Positions 37,201 through 47,768 of a DNA stretch of 64,000 bases are shown piece by piece; position 1 is the first letter of the stretch; the number at the start of each line of letters is the position of its first letter. Made by a program: the position numbers and the translations under genes. The stretch is from Blastomussa wellsi (lineage: Eukaryota; Cnidaria; Anthozoa; Scleractinia; Plerogyridae), in the NCBI GenBank assembly GCA_947652115.1, contig OX393562.1:23428075-23492074 (forward strand). The letters run 5' to 3'. A model generated the notes under the pieces. The model ran no database searches. It saw nothing but the letters and a program-made list of their open reading frames with translations, and was not told the DNA's origin.

Positions 37201-38653
37201 TCATATGATAATACTTTGATCTTATTTGACAAACATGGTAGGTCCTTATTCAAGAAACAGGGGAGAGAAGGTTTTTAGGCATTGGCGTTGTTTGGTATGG
37301 CTATGGAGCAAATCATGCCATGCCGGGATGGTTTGATGGAACTGCCGGATATCACGTCGACGATGGAAAAATATTCGACGCTGATAACCCTGAGCAGGGA
37401 AGAGAAATAGAAGGTATCTTTTTTACGCTCTCTCGTTTTACTTATGGATTAGTCAAAACCAAGTTAAGGTGGCTCACTATAGTTCCCGGCACATTCTAAC
37501 TCTTATACTTTGTTGGGTCAGTTCTACAGCTGTTTATCAGTTGATATTACAATAATGGTATCAAACAAATTCCCAATCATTGGTGAACAAGTTGTGATAA
37601 TTTTCGTGACATTCTTGGTTACCATAGCAACATTATAACCTATTAAAAACCCATTAATTTTAGCTTTAAGTGCTTATAACTCAATTGCAAGCTCGGTGAC
37701 CCCCATTTTTTATTATTGAATATTTATTAGCTTGTCAAGACACAACTTTCTGCGCATTTAAAAAAATTCCTAGAAAAAAAAATTCAGAGCCACCTTAAAT
37801 TTTTGAAAATTTAAGGTAGTTCTGAAACCGCTCCTAGGAATTTTTTAACTTTGTAAATACTTGCATCTTAATATGCTGATTAAAATTCAGTACTAATTTG
37901 TCTGTAATTTGTAATCTTCTATATGTATTTTAACGACGCGATTCATAAATTGCGCAAACTTCAATTTTTATGAAAATTATTTCCCATCAGATTCCCATAC
38001 AAACACTGTATTAAATTTCTGACCGCTTTGCCTCCCCGTCACTGAGATGGCGGCGAAAACCCATTCTCGTCCCCAGAGCCACTTGTCCCTCTTAGCCGGG
38101 TGGGCCTGTGCGCGAGGAAACAAGTGGTGATTGGACTCCCTTTGTTAGATTTCAGCCAATCGAATCATGTGTCCCCAGAGCCACTTGTTCCTCGTGTACA
38201 GGCCCAGCCGGCTAAGAGGGACAAGTGGTTCTGGGGACGAGAATGGCGAAAACCGTGATAACGTCCATTCTATTACCCTTCAAACATAAAAAACTGCATT
38301 TGACTATTACATTCAGATGCATATGTGAGGGGAAGTTGGCGGCTTGGGTTTTTGGGGTTATGCCGATATACAAAGGATTTCTTGAATCTATCCTTTTTCG
38401 CTGCATTTTACATTTTACTTGCATTTCGATTCTAGATGCCATGGCTTATCGGGGCGATCTCATTGGTTGTACCATCAAGTTTGAGAACCTGTGCATGACG
38501 AGCGGTAAAGTGCCTGTGGTCTTTACACTGAATGGTAGACGGATCACGGAACATGAGATATGGATAGATTATGTTGGAGGGAATCTGCCGTACCCTTACA
38601 TTGGCTTTGGGCACGAAGGAATAAGAGTGTTGGCCAAGGTTAGTATATTTTAG
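22211..38653 (+). CDS. TRPC-like cation channel with inserted vWA domain and C-terminal SPRY domain
   Basis: Coding exons: 22211-22301, 22463-22581, 23659-23853, 24889-25099, 26729-27051, 27657-27882, 28560-28583, 29910-30246, 30752-31102, 32395-32584, 33177-33353, 33775-33850, 35993-36120, 36735-36881, 37242-37413, 38436-38638. All junction phases agree (990 codons). Residues ~120-200 resemble the TRPC pre-S1 region (EMEQKKILAHPVLYKLM, WFGE, a hydrophobic segment). Residues ~206-388 are a vWA domain with degenerate MIDAS (VNATS). Residues ~397-690 hold S1-S6, including SDRWNILDL before S3, a GIGDLD pore motif and LLVNMMIALLSNTYQKV in S6. EWSFKKAITI follows as a TRP box. Residues ~817-990 form a SPRY domain (SPEFPHFEV, YHVDDGKIF, GDLIGCTIKF, VFTLNGR). 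Ankyrin repeats typical of TRPC are absent or reduced. Reading through the last donor gives a stop at 38651-38653; splicing in phase 0 to a coiled-coil exon downstream is the alternative. A possible extra exon begins at 36538. Confidence 0.85.
22690..22985. mobile_element. Repeat cluster in channel intron 2
   Basis: Contains a copy of the TGCAAGGCTGATACTACG repeat, then an element with GAGGATCCAGGATT near its left end and TTAGATCCGCCCCTGAG at its right end, likely a degraded inverted-repeat element. A G13-14 run lies inside. Confidence 0.4.
24318..24713 (+). mobile_element. Non-autonomous element, copy 1 (channel intron 3)
   Basis: Shares blocks AATCAAGGTC, GTGTTATC..CCGAAGCCGAAGGCTGA, TAACACTAACCGAGACCTTG, ATCATGCATTGCGCGC and TTAGCCAATGAGAAGACAGA with 25456-26029 in the same orientation. 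The first part forms a hairpin. No coding capacity. Confidence 0.7.
25456..26029 (+). mobile_element. Non-autonomous element, copy 2 (channel intron 4)
   Basis: Second copy of the family at 24318-24713, with the same hairpin and 3' block but a longer middle. The two copies lie on either side of exon 24889-25099, in direct orientation. Confidence 0.7.
26030..26670 (+). pseudogene. LINE reverse-transcriptase 3' fragment (CR1/L2/jockey-type), decayed
   Basis: Frame-shifted pieces read LSKLQRLQNAAARLVTSS, then HRIDYKVALLVFKST, then LCDLV, YSLRSN and GDRAFAVTAPWKCN. This is the order of the C-terminal end of non-LTR reverse transcriptases. A TTATTATTATT microsatellite follows at about 26648, as in CR1/L2 tails. 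It is a 5'-truncated, inactive copy ending ~60 bp before channel exon 26729. Confidence 0.8.
28180..28440. repeat. Dispersed repeat in channel intron 6
   Basis: The stretch with CCATCCTTGTTCCTTTTTGG, TTTAGTATAACCTCTTTGG and TAAACTGTTAGTTTTA recurs in diverged form at about 45590-45670 and 61060-61140. Family unknown. Confidence 0.5.
28560..28583 (+). CDS. 24-base microexon of the channel gene
   Basis: Acceptor ttacag and donor ACG|gtaaat bound 24 bases, phase 1 in and out. The eight-codon insert (MGDKDIY plus split codons) joins the end of the vWA domain to the start of S1. Skipping it would keep frame, so it could be a cassette. It is included in the channel model. Confidence 0.6.
28669..28838. 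mobile_element. Palindromic MITE with AATAGGCCCTTTGCACGACC termini
   Basis: Near-perfect inverted arms of ~45-50 bp run inward from AATAGGCCC and GGGCCTATT (GCACGACCCAGTCACATGGT against ACCATGTGACTGGGTCGTGC). It lies in the channel intron after the microexon. A related half-element is at ~29300. Confidence 0.8.
29347..29852. mobile_element. MITE with GGCCCCGTCCACACG termini
   Basis: Left end GGCCCCGTCCACACGTATCT and right end ATACGTGTGGACGGGGCC, with the ATATTTTCGAAAACGG inner motif, are inverted repeats bounding ~506 bp. This is a widespread hAT-like terminal type. It ends 57 bp before channel exon 29910. Confidence 0.8.
31130..31365 (+). mobile_element. Dispersed element in channel intron 9
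   Basis: Reverse-complement relative of 17920-18210, with CTTTTTCAACCAATCAGGAG, CGCGCGCACG and TGATTGGCCAAAGTAATTAC. No coding potential beyond chance frames. Confidence 0.5.
33880..34150. mobile_element. Hairpin-bearing repeat in channel intron 12
   Basis: TTATGGGATGCCCTGAGGGC and GCCCCTAGGGCATCCCATAA form a hairpin at 33917-33964. The rest is AT-rich noncoding sequence. Probably a decayed MITE. Confidence 0.45.
34485..35034. mobile_element. piggyBac-like MITE with TTAA target duplication
   Basis: TTAA at both ends (34485-34488, 35031-35034) bounds arms AGTGCATATGACACGAAATT... and the matching ...AATTTCGTGTCATATGCACT. The imperfect inverted arms extend about 150 bp inward. TTAA duplication with long arms points to piggyBac mobilisation. 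Confidence 0.8.
35091..35411. mobile_element. MITE with AAGGTGGCTC termini, copy 1
   Basis: AAGGTGGCTC and GAGCCACCTT bound ~321 bp. Internal blocks (GATATCAAACAGATGCCCAA, GTTACCATAG.AACA, GCTGATAACTCA) match copy 2 at 37466-37796. It lies in channel intron 12. Confidence 0.75.
36351..36498. mobile_element. MITE with TATAGAGTGTTTTCACATGA termini
   Basis: TATAGAGTGTTTTCACATGA and CACGTGTGTGAAAATACTCTATA are inverted repeats. The middle holds GGCGGCCATATTGGTGTTCC. Related ends occur at ~31560-31620 and 57487-57660. Confidence 0.7.
36538..36606 (+). CDS. Possible extra channel exon between TRP and SPRY parts (uncertain)
   Basis: An acceptor (ataattag) opens phase-0 sequence AVNAWLGHFGIILCLKVEKL. 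Possible donors follow at AAA|gtagaa or CCA|gtgacg, both phase 0. Exons 35993-36120 and 36735-36881 already join cleanly in phase 0 without it, so it may be optional or spurious. Confidence 0.25.
37466..37796. mobile_element. MITE with AAGGTGGCTC termini, copy 2
   Basis: Second copy of the family at 35091-35411, in the channel intron between SPRY exons. A partial inverted relative (TTAAGGTAGTTCTGAAACC) follows from 37814. Confidence 0.75.
38062..38245. mobile_element. MITE with CATTCTCGTCCCCAGAGCC termini and 9-bp target duplication
   Basis: Inverted ends CATTCTCGTCCCCAGAGCCA and the matching TGGTTCTGGGGACGAGAATG bound ~184 bp. GCGAAAACC is repeated directly outside (38053-38061 and 38246-38254). 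An inner arm pair CCTCTTAGCCGG/CCGGCTAAGAGG is also present. It lies in the last channel intron before exon 38436. Confidence 0.85.
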
Positions 38654-39589
38654 TATGCAAATAGAGCGATTTGCACCTGAGGTCAACGAATTGTTAGGCT
38701 TTAAATGCCAGATGGTCACGTTTATGGATTTTAAAAAGCCTAGTCTGAGTACTAGAGTATTTAGTTTTAGTTGGTACAGGTCAGCAATCCACAAACTTTG
38801 GCCTGAGAGGGTTATTTTTGACTCATCTTAAAGTGACAAAAACAAAAACGTAATGATATTTGGAAGCGCGTAAAGAAATCAAAACTACAGCCGGTCAAAG
38901 ATGGCCTCCTCCGCTCGAATGTGGCTCCCATTTCTAGGAACCTTTGGCCAGTTACGACGTTAAATCAGCGATAAAAGCAGTCGCCCACAGATGGTTAATG
39001 ACGAATTCCCTCTTTGCAACACGCCTGTAGTGCATCATGGTAGTTGCCTTAAACATAACACGAATTATTAGCTGCGCGCACACGTGCGAGCGTAGCTCTT
39101 GCTTGGGGCGAAATTTATTTTTTATTCGTTATGTCGGTGACCAGGATATCATATATCCGCTCATTGAAAGTCAATTTTCAATAATAACAAGACAGCCGGA
39201 AATTCCTTGCATGCCTGCACGAGACCTAATAATTCACGTCCTAGTTAAAAGTTAATCAGCCGCTAATCAAAAGTAAATTAAAAGATATTTCCAGTGATAA
39301 CACTGACAGATGGAAAATACCTCGAATGCCTATAGCTACACGAGAATTGTAAACATGTTGTGCATGTCACGCTACAATATGCAAAGATTTTCAGTTCAAT
39401 TTTATCGGAAAGAACAGAATACCCAAGAATACACATTCACCGGGACATTCACAGCCCTTACCCTGTAAACAAAACACTTTATCTTATGATTCACGTCGAA
39501 GTATCGTATGTCGGATGTCACGCTTAAACATAACGCAACAACGGGAAATAAAGGAGCAGTTGAATTAAATGCATAGTTAAATTTTAATA
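38654..39589. other. Spacer or intron between SPRY exon and coiled-coil array
   Basis: No exon was recognised. If the coiled-coil units are 3'-terminal exons of the channel gene, this is intronic. Confidence 0.4.
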
Positions 39590-40506
39590 GCGCAGCTTCA
39601 GATGATTTTAGGAGAGAAGAGCAAAAAGCATCTAATTATTTTGTCCGAAACCGAAAATTAAATCACGATAAAACTCTCGCCTGTTAATTTTTCCGCGATT
39701 CCCTACAAGCGTGTCTCATGGAGGGAATAGCACAATTCACAGTTAGAATGACATTTTGAAATATGGAATTAAAATGAAATAACCGGCACGCCATGAATTT
39801 CTTTGTAAAAATCATGAAATTCAAACTTCTATGTCGGAAAGGTTGAATCAAAACTCTTCGAAATTTCGGATAATTGCTAAATGTGGTATGGCGATTCTAT
39901 AAGTGAACCTTTTTCCATCTATTTGGCATTAGGTGAGTACGAGTTATACATTTGTCTTGGACAAATATGATGACATATATGTCTCACATTTATCCTCTTT
40001 AGTCTCCCGACAAATATTGTATCAGATTTGTCTTGCACTTATCTTCTAGCCAAATATAGTAAAATCCATGATTTCATCCAGTGTGGCAGCGTGAATTGTA
40101 ATATTTGGCATTAGAAGGTTGGGATAATTCCAGGCCATTGCCAGCGTATGTACACACACGCCTGGGTGATATTTTCTTGTCGGCCGTGATGCTTGCAGTA
40201 TTGAGTAATCGTTGCTTTTGGTCACAGCATCATCATTTTGGCTTATAGAAACGCAAAAGTTCTTAAACCTTCAAACTCGGCAAGAACAATGTTGTTAGTA
40301 CAGGAAAGAATTTCGATAAATCACAGCTTTTTATATGCCCTGTGACCTGTGTTAGGTGCTCAAAGTACTGTGGTAAAATGCAGAGCCGCCATTTTATCCG
40401 TACGGTGCTGATTGAGAACCAGTTTTCGGCGAAGTGAAGTCCTGCATAAATTAAAAAAAATCAAAATAATTTCATGAGTACTTTTAATCAGGGTCTGTTT
40501 ATTTAG

Positions 40507-41160
40507 ATGCGTCCCAGTGGAAAGACCCCGGGTGAACAGAAGATTTACCGCACAGTCACGGCAACAGATAAAGGCTCGCGCAGCGGTAGCGATCTTCAAC
40601 TTGAGCAACTGCTTGTCGCAATGGCTTTAAACGACATAAAAGAAATGAAGGAAAATGTCGACGCCAACTTCAAAACATTCCAGAAGGAGGTCAAGGAAAT
40701 ACGTGGTGTTCTTGAGAACGCTAAAACAGAATCCGAATCAATGGAACGTGAACTTACATCTTTATTTAAGCGACTGAAAAATATGTTTTATTATGATGAC
40801 AGAAAATATGCATACACTGAGGATGTAAGCAAATTGTCAAGATGTACACCTCTCGATAGCATGGCCATAGCAACGATGGCGGAAATCCAACAAGAAAAAA
40901 AAGAAATACCCATCATTGTCGATCTTTTGAAGACGATTAGGCGTGAACTAGAGAAGCTTGGTAAAAAGAACAAGGAGAAAGAAGATGACATGTTAAGGGA
41001 GCTTGCAGACATCAAGAACGATGCCAAACTTCATCATCTGTCTCTACAATCAAAGAAAGCGGGCCTCCATAGCAAATTCGTCGAACTGGAAGACCTGATT
41101 AAGGGATGTTGTACAATTAGGAGAATACCGCTTTCGATATTCGAGGGAACTAAAGAATGA
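40507..41160 (+). CDS. Coiled-coil protein or alternative channel terminal exon, copy 1
   Basis: A 217-residue ORF starting MRPSGKTPGEQ and ending FEGTKE with TGA. It follows TCTGTTTATTTAG directly, which reads as a splice acceptor entering in phase 0, the phase left by channel exon 38436-38638. It could equally be an intronless gene starting at this ATG; an in-frame TAG precedes it. Residues ~35-90 and ~110-190 are heptad-rich and charged (MKENVDANFKTFQKEVKEIR; RRELEKLGKKNKEKEDDMLR), predicting two coiled coils separated by a variable hinge. No known family was recognised. Confidence 0.7.
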   Translation: MRPSGKTPGEQKIYRTVTATDKGSRSGSDLQLEQLLVAMALNDIKEMKENVDANFKTFQKEVKEIRGVLENAKTESESMERELTSLFKRLKNMFYYDDRKYAYTEDVSKLSRCTPLDSMAIATMAEIQQEKKEIPIIVDLLKTIRRELEKLGKKNKEKEDDMLRELADIKNDAKLHHLSLQSKKAGLHSKFVELEDLIKGCCTIRRIPLSIFEGTKE

Positions 41161-41426
41161 AATACTTTTAGTAGTGCCAGAATACTAATGTGACGGATTG
41201 TGCTAATTTCAAACTAAAGGCACCTTTTAAACCAAGAACATACTAATTATCGTTTGGAAGCGGTTTGACTCTTGTGAGCCCTACATAGCTTGCAGTTCAT
41301 TTTTAACTTGCTTTATTGCTTATTGCTTAATAGATAGTTGGCAACAAGCACGTCATATCTAACAATAATTGTTTCAATAATTACTAAAGGAGTTCGGTGT
41401 TGGATGGCCCGTCTTGAAAAGTTTAA

Positions 41427-41929
41427 AGGGGAACTGAAGGCAAAATCTTTATTTCTGACACACATTCTAGGTAACACGAGTAAAGTTTAGTTTGGGTAGT
41501 AATTTACTCCCGTTTCTTCATTTTGGCGAGAAAATTAGGTTTAAAAGAAGAGGTTTTCAAAATGTACGTGAGTGGCATACTGTGACGTATGATGTGGGGA
41601 ACATTGAGAATTATTCGAGCACCATGCAGCAGCACAACAGTACACCATGGTAGAGCAAAGGAAAAGATCGATAAGGCCATCATGTGTGCTGTAAGCAGGA
41701 TTGATTAGTTTTATTTATTTGGCGCGATTTCAAATATCTTCCCCATATCGTACGTCATAAAAGACCGCTGACCCACCCATTCTGAACCGCAATGCCAGTG
41801 GCGTAAAATGACGCTAATAACGGATCTTTTGAGGTCGAAAAAAGACAGAAATACCTAAAAAAAAAACATTATTGTACATGGTCAGAACTATGAGAAAAAA
41901 AATAGTCAATTTTTGCCTTCAGTTCTCCT
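41427..41929. mobile_element. piggyBac-like MITE (TTAA-flanked)
   Basis: TTAA at 41423-41426 and 41930-41933 flanks AGGGGAACTGAAGGCAAAAT and the inverted ATTTTTGCCTTCAGTTCTCCT. The duplicated downstream segment carries the same element near 47377-48215, interrupted there by another insertion. Confidence 0.75.
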
Positions 41930-41933
41930 TTAA

Positions 41934-43239
41934 CCAAATTTTTTTTAAGTTTTTCAATTACAATCCTTCCCAATCTTCCAAAGCCATCCTTGTTTCAATG
42001 AAACGGTTTTTCTTGTTTTTACTCAATACTGTATTTTTCCCTTTTACTTCAATAGTTAATTTTTGTTTTTATATTCCTTTTTAATCCGGCTATTAAGGCA
42101 TGGCCCGCCTAGATTAGCTATTGCTAGTTGCGGGCATGCCCTTTGTTGTAGCATTGATTCAAAGTGTGTGAAGCGTTCTTTTCAGTTTATTGTTACTTCT
42201 TTCGTTAATTTCTTCTCTGGCGAACAATTATTTGAAATTATTTTTTGATTTGCAACTAATGTTTTACGTTTTAAAAGATGACCTCAATCCCTTTAGAAAC
42301 ACCCAAAGAAATATCTCAAAACAAAGAATCGCTTTGTATAATCCATCAGTGTATATGAGCTCAGGTTTCAAAACTCAGAAATTGCAATTTACCATGGCTA
42401 GGTTTTGATAGCATTGAATACATTACTAAAATTAAAACCGCAGGCTATAGGGGAATCCTTGTTTACAATATTTGCCTCATTAGCATAAGCGATTCATTTT
42501 TTGATGGAGTTGCAAAAAAATATTTCTGAATATTGAAAGTTCATAGCACGATTAACTCTGCCAATGAATTTCAGCTCGATGTATTGAATTCTTTTTGTCT
42601 GACGCAGGTTTAAAAACTTACAATTTTGCAAAGAATGTATGAGCTCATTAGCGTTTTTGCCACCCACAAATTTTGGAGTTTTTGAAAGACAATTTCTCTT
42701 TGAATATTACACGTAAAGAGCTAAAAATTTCACCACATAATAAATTTCACTAGCTCTTTACATGTAACTGTTTGGAGTCCATACTTTTCAATGACGTCAG
42801 CATGAATCCCCCTATTTTATGACAGGCGCGAGAATCTGATGTTCCAAACCTCAACTTTATACATGCAATCAGAGAATCCGTACTTTGATGATTCATTAGT
42901 TTTGACATTTAAATTTATCTTATTCGCTTGTACAATGATGATAAGGATCGGTTATAATTTTCCTTCAAATCGTATGCATATAACCAAGGCAATATTGACA
43001 AGTGAATAAAAACATTTATAACTAACATTTATATAGCGCGCAATAAATTTAAAAAAATAATGTTTTAATCTATCAAAGCAATTAAAATAAAAAGTAAAAA
43101 AATGTCTATCTGTCTAAGTCAAATGAAAGAAAATGGTAACAAAGTAGCCAAAAAGAGCTTTTCAGAAAAGCACGAGATATCTCCAAATATGTCTTTAAAA
43201 AAATACATCCGTAAAAAGACAATAATGCTCAATCAAACT
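41934..43239. other. Noncoding spacer between array units 1 and 2
   Basis: AT-rich, no gene found. It is nearly identical to 48216-49726 apart from an insertion in the latter, confirming segmental duplication. Confidence 0.6.
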
Positions 43240-44094
43240 CTAGCCCTGATCAAGAAAAAGCAGGGGCAGTGTTAGTGCAACTACCATGGTTCCCTGCAAG
43301 GGTGTCTCGTAGAGGGAATTGGGTATTAGATGGAACTGCGAATATTTAGGATGGGATAATTCCAAACCATTGCCAGCGTGTGTGTACACACACACACGCG
43401 CGCCAGAGTGATATTTTATTGCCGGCCGTGATGTCCGTAACAGTGCATAATCGTTGCAAAACGACACGGCATTGTAGCCTGATCATTTTGGCTCCGCGCA
43501 ATATAATCCATCGTAGGCAAAAAAAACTTGGTGGGATGTACCTTTTACCACAATACCTTGAGACTCTAACAAAGTCTACACAGCATAATTTAAGTTCGTG
43601 CTCTTACAACACTGTTCTTGAAGAGTTTTAAAGTTTAGGGGTTATTCTTAGCGTTTTTATAAGGGTTTTCGCGCGCAAAGCTAAGAACTATAGGTAAATG
43701 TACCAGTCGTCATCCCTAATACATACGGTGGATTAATAACTTCTTTTCGGCATAAAAAGGTGGATTTCCACTGTCGCGAAATTTTCCGTACGTTAATGGG
43801 CGTTAATTTAACTGGCTTTATGTGCGTACACTAAAAAAATCGAAAAGAAGCGTACAATTAAGAAAAAGAAGAAGAAACGTATGCACGTCTCGCGTCTGCG
43901 GAAAAAGTTAAACCACATTCAACTTTTTCCGCACTTTTTACGCACGTAAAGCCAGTTAAAATCACGCCCGTACGGAAAATTACGCAGCAGTGAAAATCCA
44001 CCTTCTCTTCACAGAAAGTGAAGCCTATATAAATTGAAAAAAAAAAAATCAAAATAATTTCATGTGCACTTTTAATCTGGGTTTGTTTATTTAG

Positions 44095-44760
44095 ATGCGT
44101 CCCAGTGGAAAGACCCCGGGTGAACAAAAGATTTACCGCACAGTCACAACAGATAAAGGCTCGCGCAGCGGCAGCGATCTTCAACTTGAGCAACTGCTTG
44201 TCGCAATGGCTTTAAACGACATAAAAGAAATGAAGGAAAATGTCGACGCCAACTTCAAAACATTCAAGAAAGAGGTACAAGAAATACGTGGTGTTCTTGA
44301 AAACGCTAAAACAGAATCGGAATCAATGGAACTTGAACTTACATCTTCATTTAAGCGACTGAAAAATATGTTTTTTTATGAGGATAAAAATACGTTGCTA
44401 AATTCGAAATATCCAAACTGTGGCCAGGAATGGGACTCAAAGCGTGACACTCTTACCGGCATGGCCATAGCATCGATGACAAAAACCCAACAAGGAAAAA
44501 AAGAAATACCCATCATTGTCGATCTTTTGAGGACGATTAGACGTGAACTGGAGCAACTTGGTAAAAAGAGCAAGGAGAAAGCAGATGACATGTTAAGGGA
44601 GCTATCATACATCAAGAACGATGCCAGGCTTCATCACCTGTCTCTACAATCAAAGAAAGCGGGTCTTGATAGAAAATTCGCTGAACTGGAAGAGCTGATT
44701 GAGGGATGCTGCACAATTAAGAAAATACCGCTTTCGATACTTGAGGAAACTAAAGAATGA
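44095..44760 (+). CDS. Coiled-coil protein or alternative channel terminal exon, copy 2
   Basis: A 221-residue ORF of the same family, preceded by TTTGTTTATTTAG. It is very close to copy 1 up to residue ~80. It then has a longer, different hinge (NTLLNSKYPNCGQEWDSKRD) before the shared KKEIPIIVDLL core and the GCCTIKKIPLSIL end. It is intact, ending in TGA. Confidence 0.7.
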   Translation: MRPSGKTPGEQKIYRTVTTDKGSRSGSDLQLEQLLVAMALNDIKEMKENVDANFKTFKKEVQEIRGVLENAKTESESMELELTSSFKRLKNMFFYEDKNTLLNSKYPNCGQEWDSKRDTLTGMAIASMTKTQQGKKEIPIIVDLLRTIRRELEQLGKKSKEKADDMLRELSYIKNDARLHHLSLQSKKAGLDRKFAELEELIEGCCTIKKIPLSILEETKE

Positions 44761-46497
44761 AGTACATTTAATAGTGCCAGAATACTGATGTGACGGATTG
44801 TGTTAATTTCAAACTAAAGGAACCTTTTAAAAAGAAGAACCAATCAATCAATTCTTTATTCACACTATCCTAGGTATTGATGCACTATCTATATGATAAA
44901 CAAAGAGACAAAAGAAGAATGAAATTAGGCCTTAATGTAGAAGTAAATAAGTGTGCGACGTCCAAAGTAGCAGAGCTTTCTAGTTGGACGCCGCAATTGC
45001 TAAGTAAATAAATAATGGCAGCATTAACATAGACAAAATTAAGTTAGTTGGACAATTAATGCAAATTATGTAGGGTAAGCAAGGTTAGGTGAGATTTTTT
45101 ATTTCCTAAAGTTTAAAAGCAAGAGGGGGCCAGATTATTTTGCTCAGCATCAAGCCAGCAGTGAATTCAACTTTGATTAACCAAAAGATGACACTTCCAA
45201 GGAAGTAAATGAAAGACGCTTAATTTCAGGGGGCACAGATTCCCATATCTTGGGCCCTGCAAACTTGAAAGACGCTTTACCAGAATTAGTTGATATTTGC
45301 ACTCTATAAAAAAATTGAATTCACTTGTAAACCAAGAACATAGTAATGATAGTTTGAAAGCTGTTTGGCTCTTGTGAGCCCTACATAGCTTGCAGTTCAT
45401 TTTTAATTTGCTTTATTGCTTATTGCTTAATAGAAAGTTGGCAACAACCACCTCATATCTAACAAGCGCGAGTGGAATAATTGTTTCAATAATTACTAAA
45501 GGAGTTCGGTCTCGGATGACACGTCATGAAAAGTTTAAAGGAGCTACGTCTTCAAAATCGTCGTTTCAAATCTGTTTCAATCTTCTCCATCCCCAGCCAT
45601 CCTTGCTCCTTTTTGGTTTAGTATCACTCCTTTGGTGTATTTCTTCCTTAGCAAACTATTATTTTTAAGTTTGTAAAAAAGAGCTTTTCAGGAAAGCATA
45701 AGATATTTCCAAAAGTGTCTGTAAAAGAATACATCGGTGAAAAAGACAACAATGCTCAATCAAACGCTAACCATGATCAATAAATAGCAGGGGCAGTGTT
45801 AGTGAGAACTATCCCTAGTCTAAGGAGAGAAGAGCAAAAAAGGATTTAATGATTTTATCGGAAAGCAAATATCTTGACAAAACGCGCGCCTGTTTATTTT
45901 TCAATGTTGAATACAACTAACCATGGTTCCCTGCAAGCGTGTCTCATAGAGGGGATTAGGTATTACATGGAACTACGAACATTTAGGATGGGACAATTCT
46001 ATGCCAGCGTGTATGTACACACACGCCAGTTTGATATTTCATTGTCGGCCGTGATGCCCGCAGCAGTGCGTAATCGTTGCTGTACTACACAGCATTGTCA
46101 CCTCAGTGATCATTTTGGCCCTGCGCAATGCAATCCACCGTAGGAATAAAATGGCGGGCTGTACATTTTACCACTGACAATATCAAAGCCCACAGGGCAT
46201 ATAGAAATTATTTAAGTTCCTGTAGTTACAACATTGCTCTTGTCGAGTTTGAAAGTTTGGGGGATTTTCTTAGCGTTTTTATAAGCGTTTTTAGGGTCTT
46301 CTCGCGCAAAGCTAAGAATTGTTGGTAAATGTACCAGTCGCCATCGTTTTACGTACGGTGGATTGAGAACTTCTTTTCAGCATAACGAACAAACGTTGGG
46401 ACGAATTTTTCTCTTCACAGGAAGTAAAGCGTTGCATGAATGGAAAAAAATTCGAAATAGTTCCATGGGCACTTTTAATCAGGGTCTGTTTATTTAG

Positions 46498-47114
46498 ATG
46501 CGTCCCAGTGGAAAGAACCCGGGTGAACAGACGGCTTACCACAAAGTCAAAACTGATAAAGGCTCACACAGCGGCAGCGATCTCCAACTTGAAAAACAGC
46601 TTGTTGCAATGGCTTTAAATGATATTATGAAGATGACGGAAAATGTCGACGCGAACTTGGTGTCCTTAAAAAAACTGAAAAAGAATCCGAATCAATTGAA
46701 TTTGAACTAAGTTCTTCTTTCAAGCGACTGAAAAATATGTTTTATTATGATGACAGAAAATATGCATGCACTGAGGATGTAAACAAATTGTCAAGATGTG
46801 CACCTCTCGATAGCATGGCCATAGCAACGATGGCGGAAATCCAACAAGAAAAAAAAGAAATACCCATCATTGTCGATCTTTTGAAGACGATTAGGCGTGA
46901 ACTAGAGAAACTTGGTAAAAAGAACAAGGAGAAAGAACATGACATGTTAAGGGAGCTTGCAGACATCAAGAACGATGCCAAACTTCATCATCTGTCTCTA
47001 CAATCAAAGAAAGCGGGCCTCCATAGCAAATTCGTCGAACTGGAAGACCTGATTAAGGGATGTTGTACAATTAGGAGAATACCGCTTTCGATATTCGAGG
47101 GAACTAAAGAATGA
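46498..47114 (+). pseudogene. Coiled-coil exon copy 3, broken by a 34-base deletion
   Basis: The 5' part (MRPSGKNPGEQTAYHKVKT) runs to ENVDANL. There a 34-base deletion relative to copy 1 shifts the frame and the ORF stops at 46710. The remaining 3' half (from 46737) is open and almost identical to copy 1, with four or five residue changes. The acceptor-like TTTATTTAG is kept. Spliced into the channel gene it would give a ~70-residue truncated tail. Confidence 0.75.
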
Positions 47115-47768
47115 AATACTTTTAGTAGTGCCAGAATACTAATGTGACGGATTGTGCTAATTTCAAACTAAAGGCACCTTTTAAACCAAGAACATACTAA
47201 TTATCGTTTGGAAGCGGTTTGACTCTTGTGAGCCCTACATAGCTTGCAGTTCATTTTTAACTTGCTTTATTGCTTATTGCTTAATAGATAGTTGGCAACA
47301 AGCACGTCATATCTAACAATAATTGTTTCAATAATTACTAAAGGAGTTCGGTGTTGGATGGCCCGTCTTGAAAAGTTTAAAGGGGAACTGAAGGCAAAAT
47401 CTTTATTTCTGACACACATTCTAGGTAACACGAGTAAAGTTTAGTTTGGGTAGTAATTTACTCCCGTTTCTTCATTTTGGCGAGAAAATTAGGTTTAAAA
47501 GAAGAGGTTTTCAAAATGTACGTGAGTGGCATACTGTGACGTATGATGTGGGGAACATTGAGAATTATTCGAGCATCCAGCAGCACAACAGTACACCATG
47601 GTAGAGCAAAGGAAAAGATCGATAAGGCCGCCATGTGTGCTGTAAGCAGGATTGATTAGTTTTATTTATTTGGCGCGATTTCAAATATCTTCCCCATATC
47701 GTACGTCATAAAAGACCGCTGACCCACCAATTCTGAACCGCAATGCCAGTGGCGTAAAATGACGCTAA

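Noticed and set aside
43240..43467. 75-codon minus ORF repeated at 49727-49954
   Set aside because: Identical only because the noncoding 5' part of the array unit is duplicated; contains a CACA/CGCG microsatellite and no domain.
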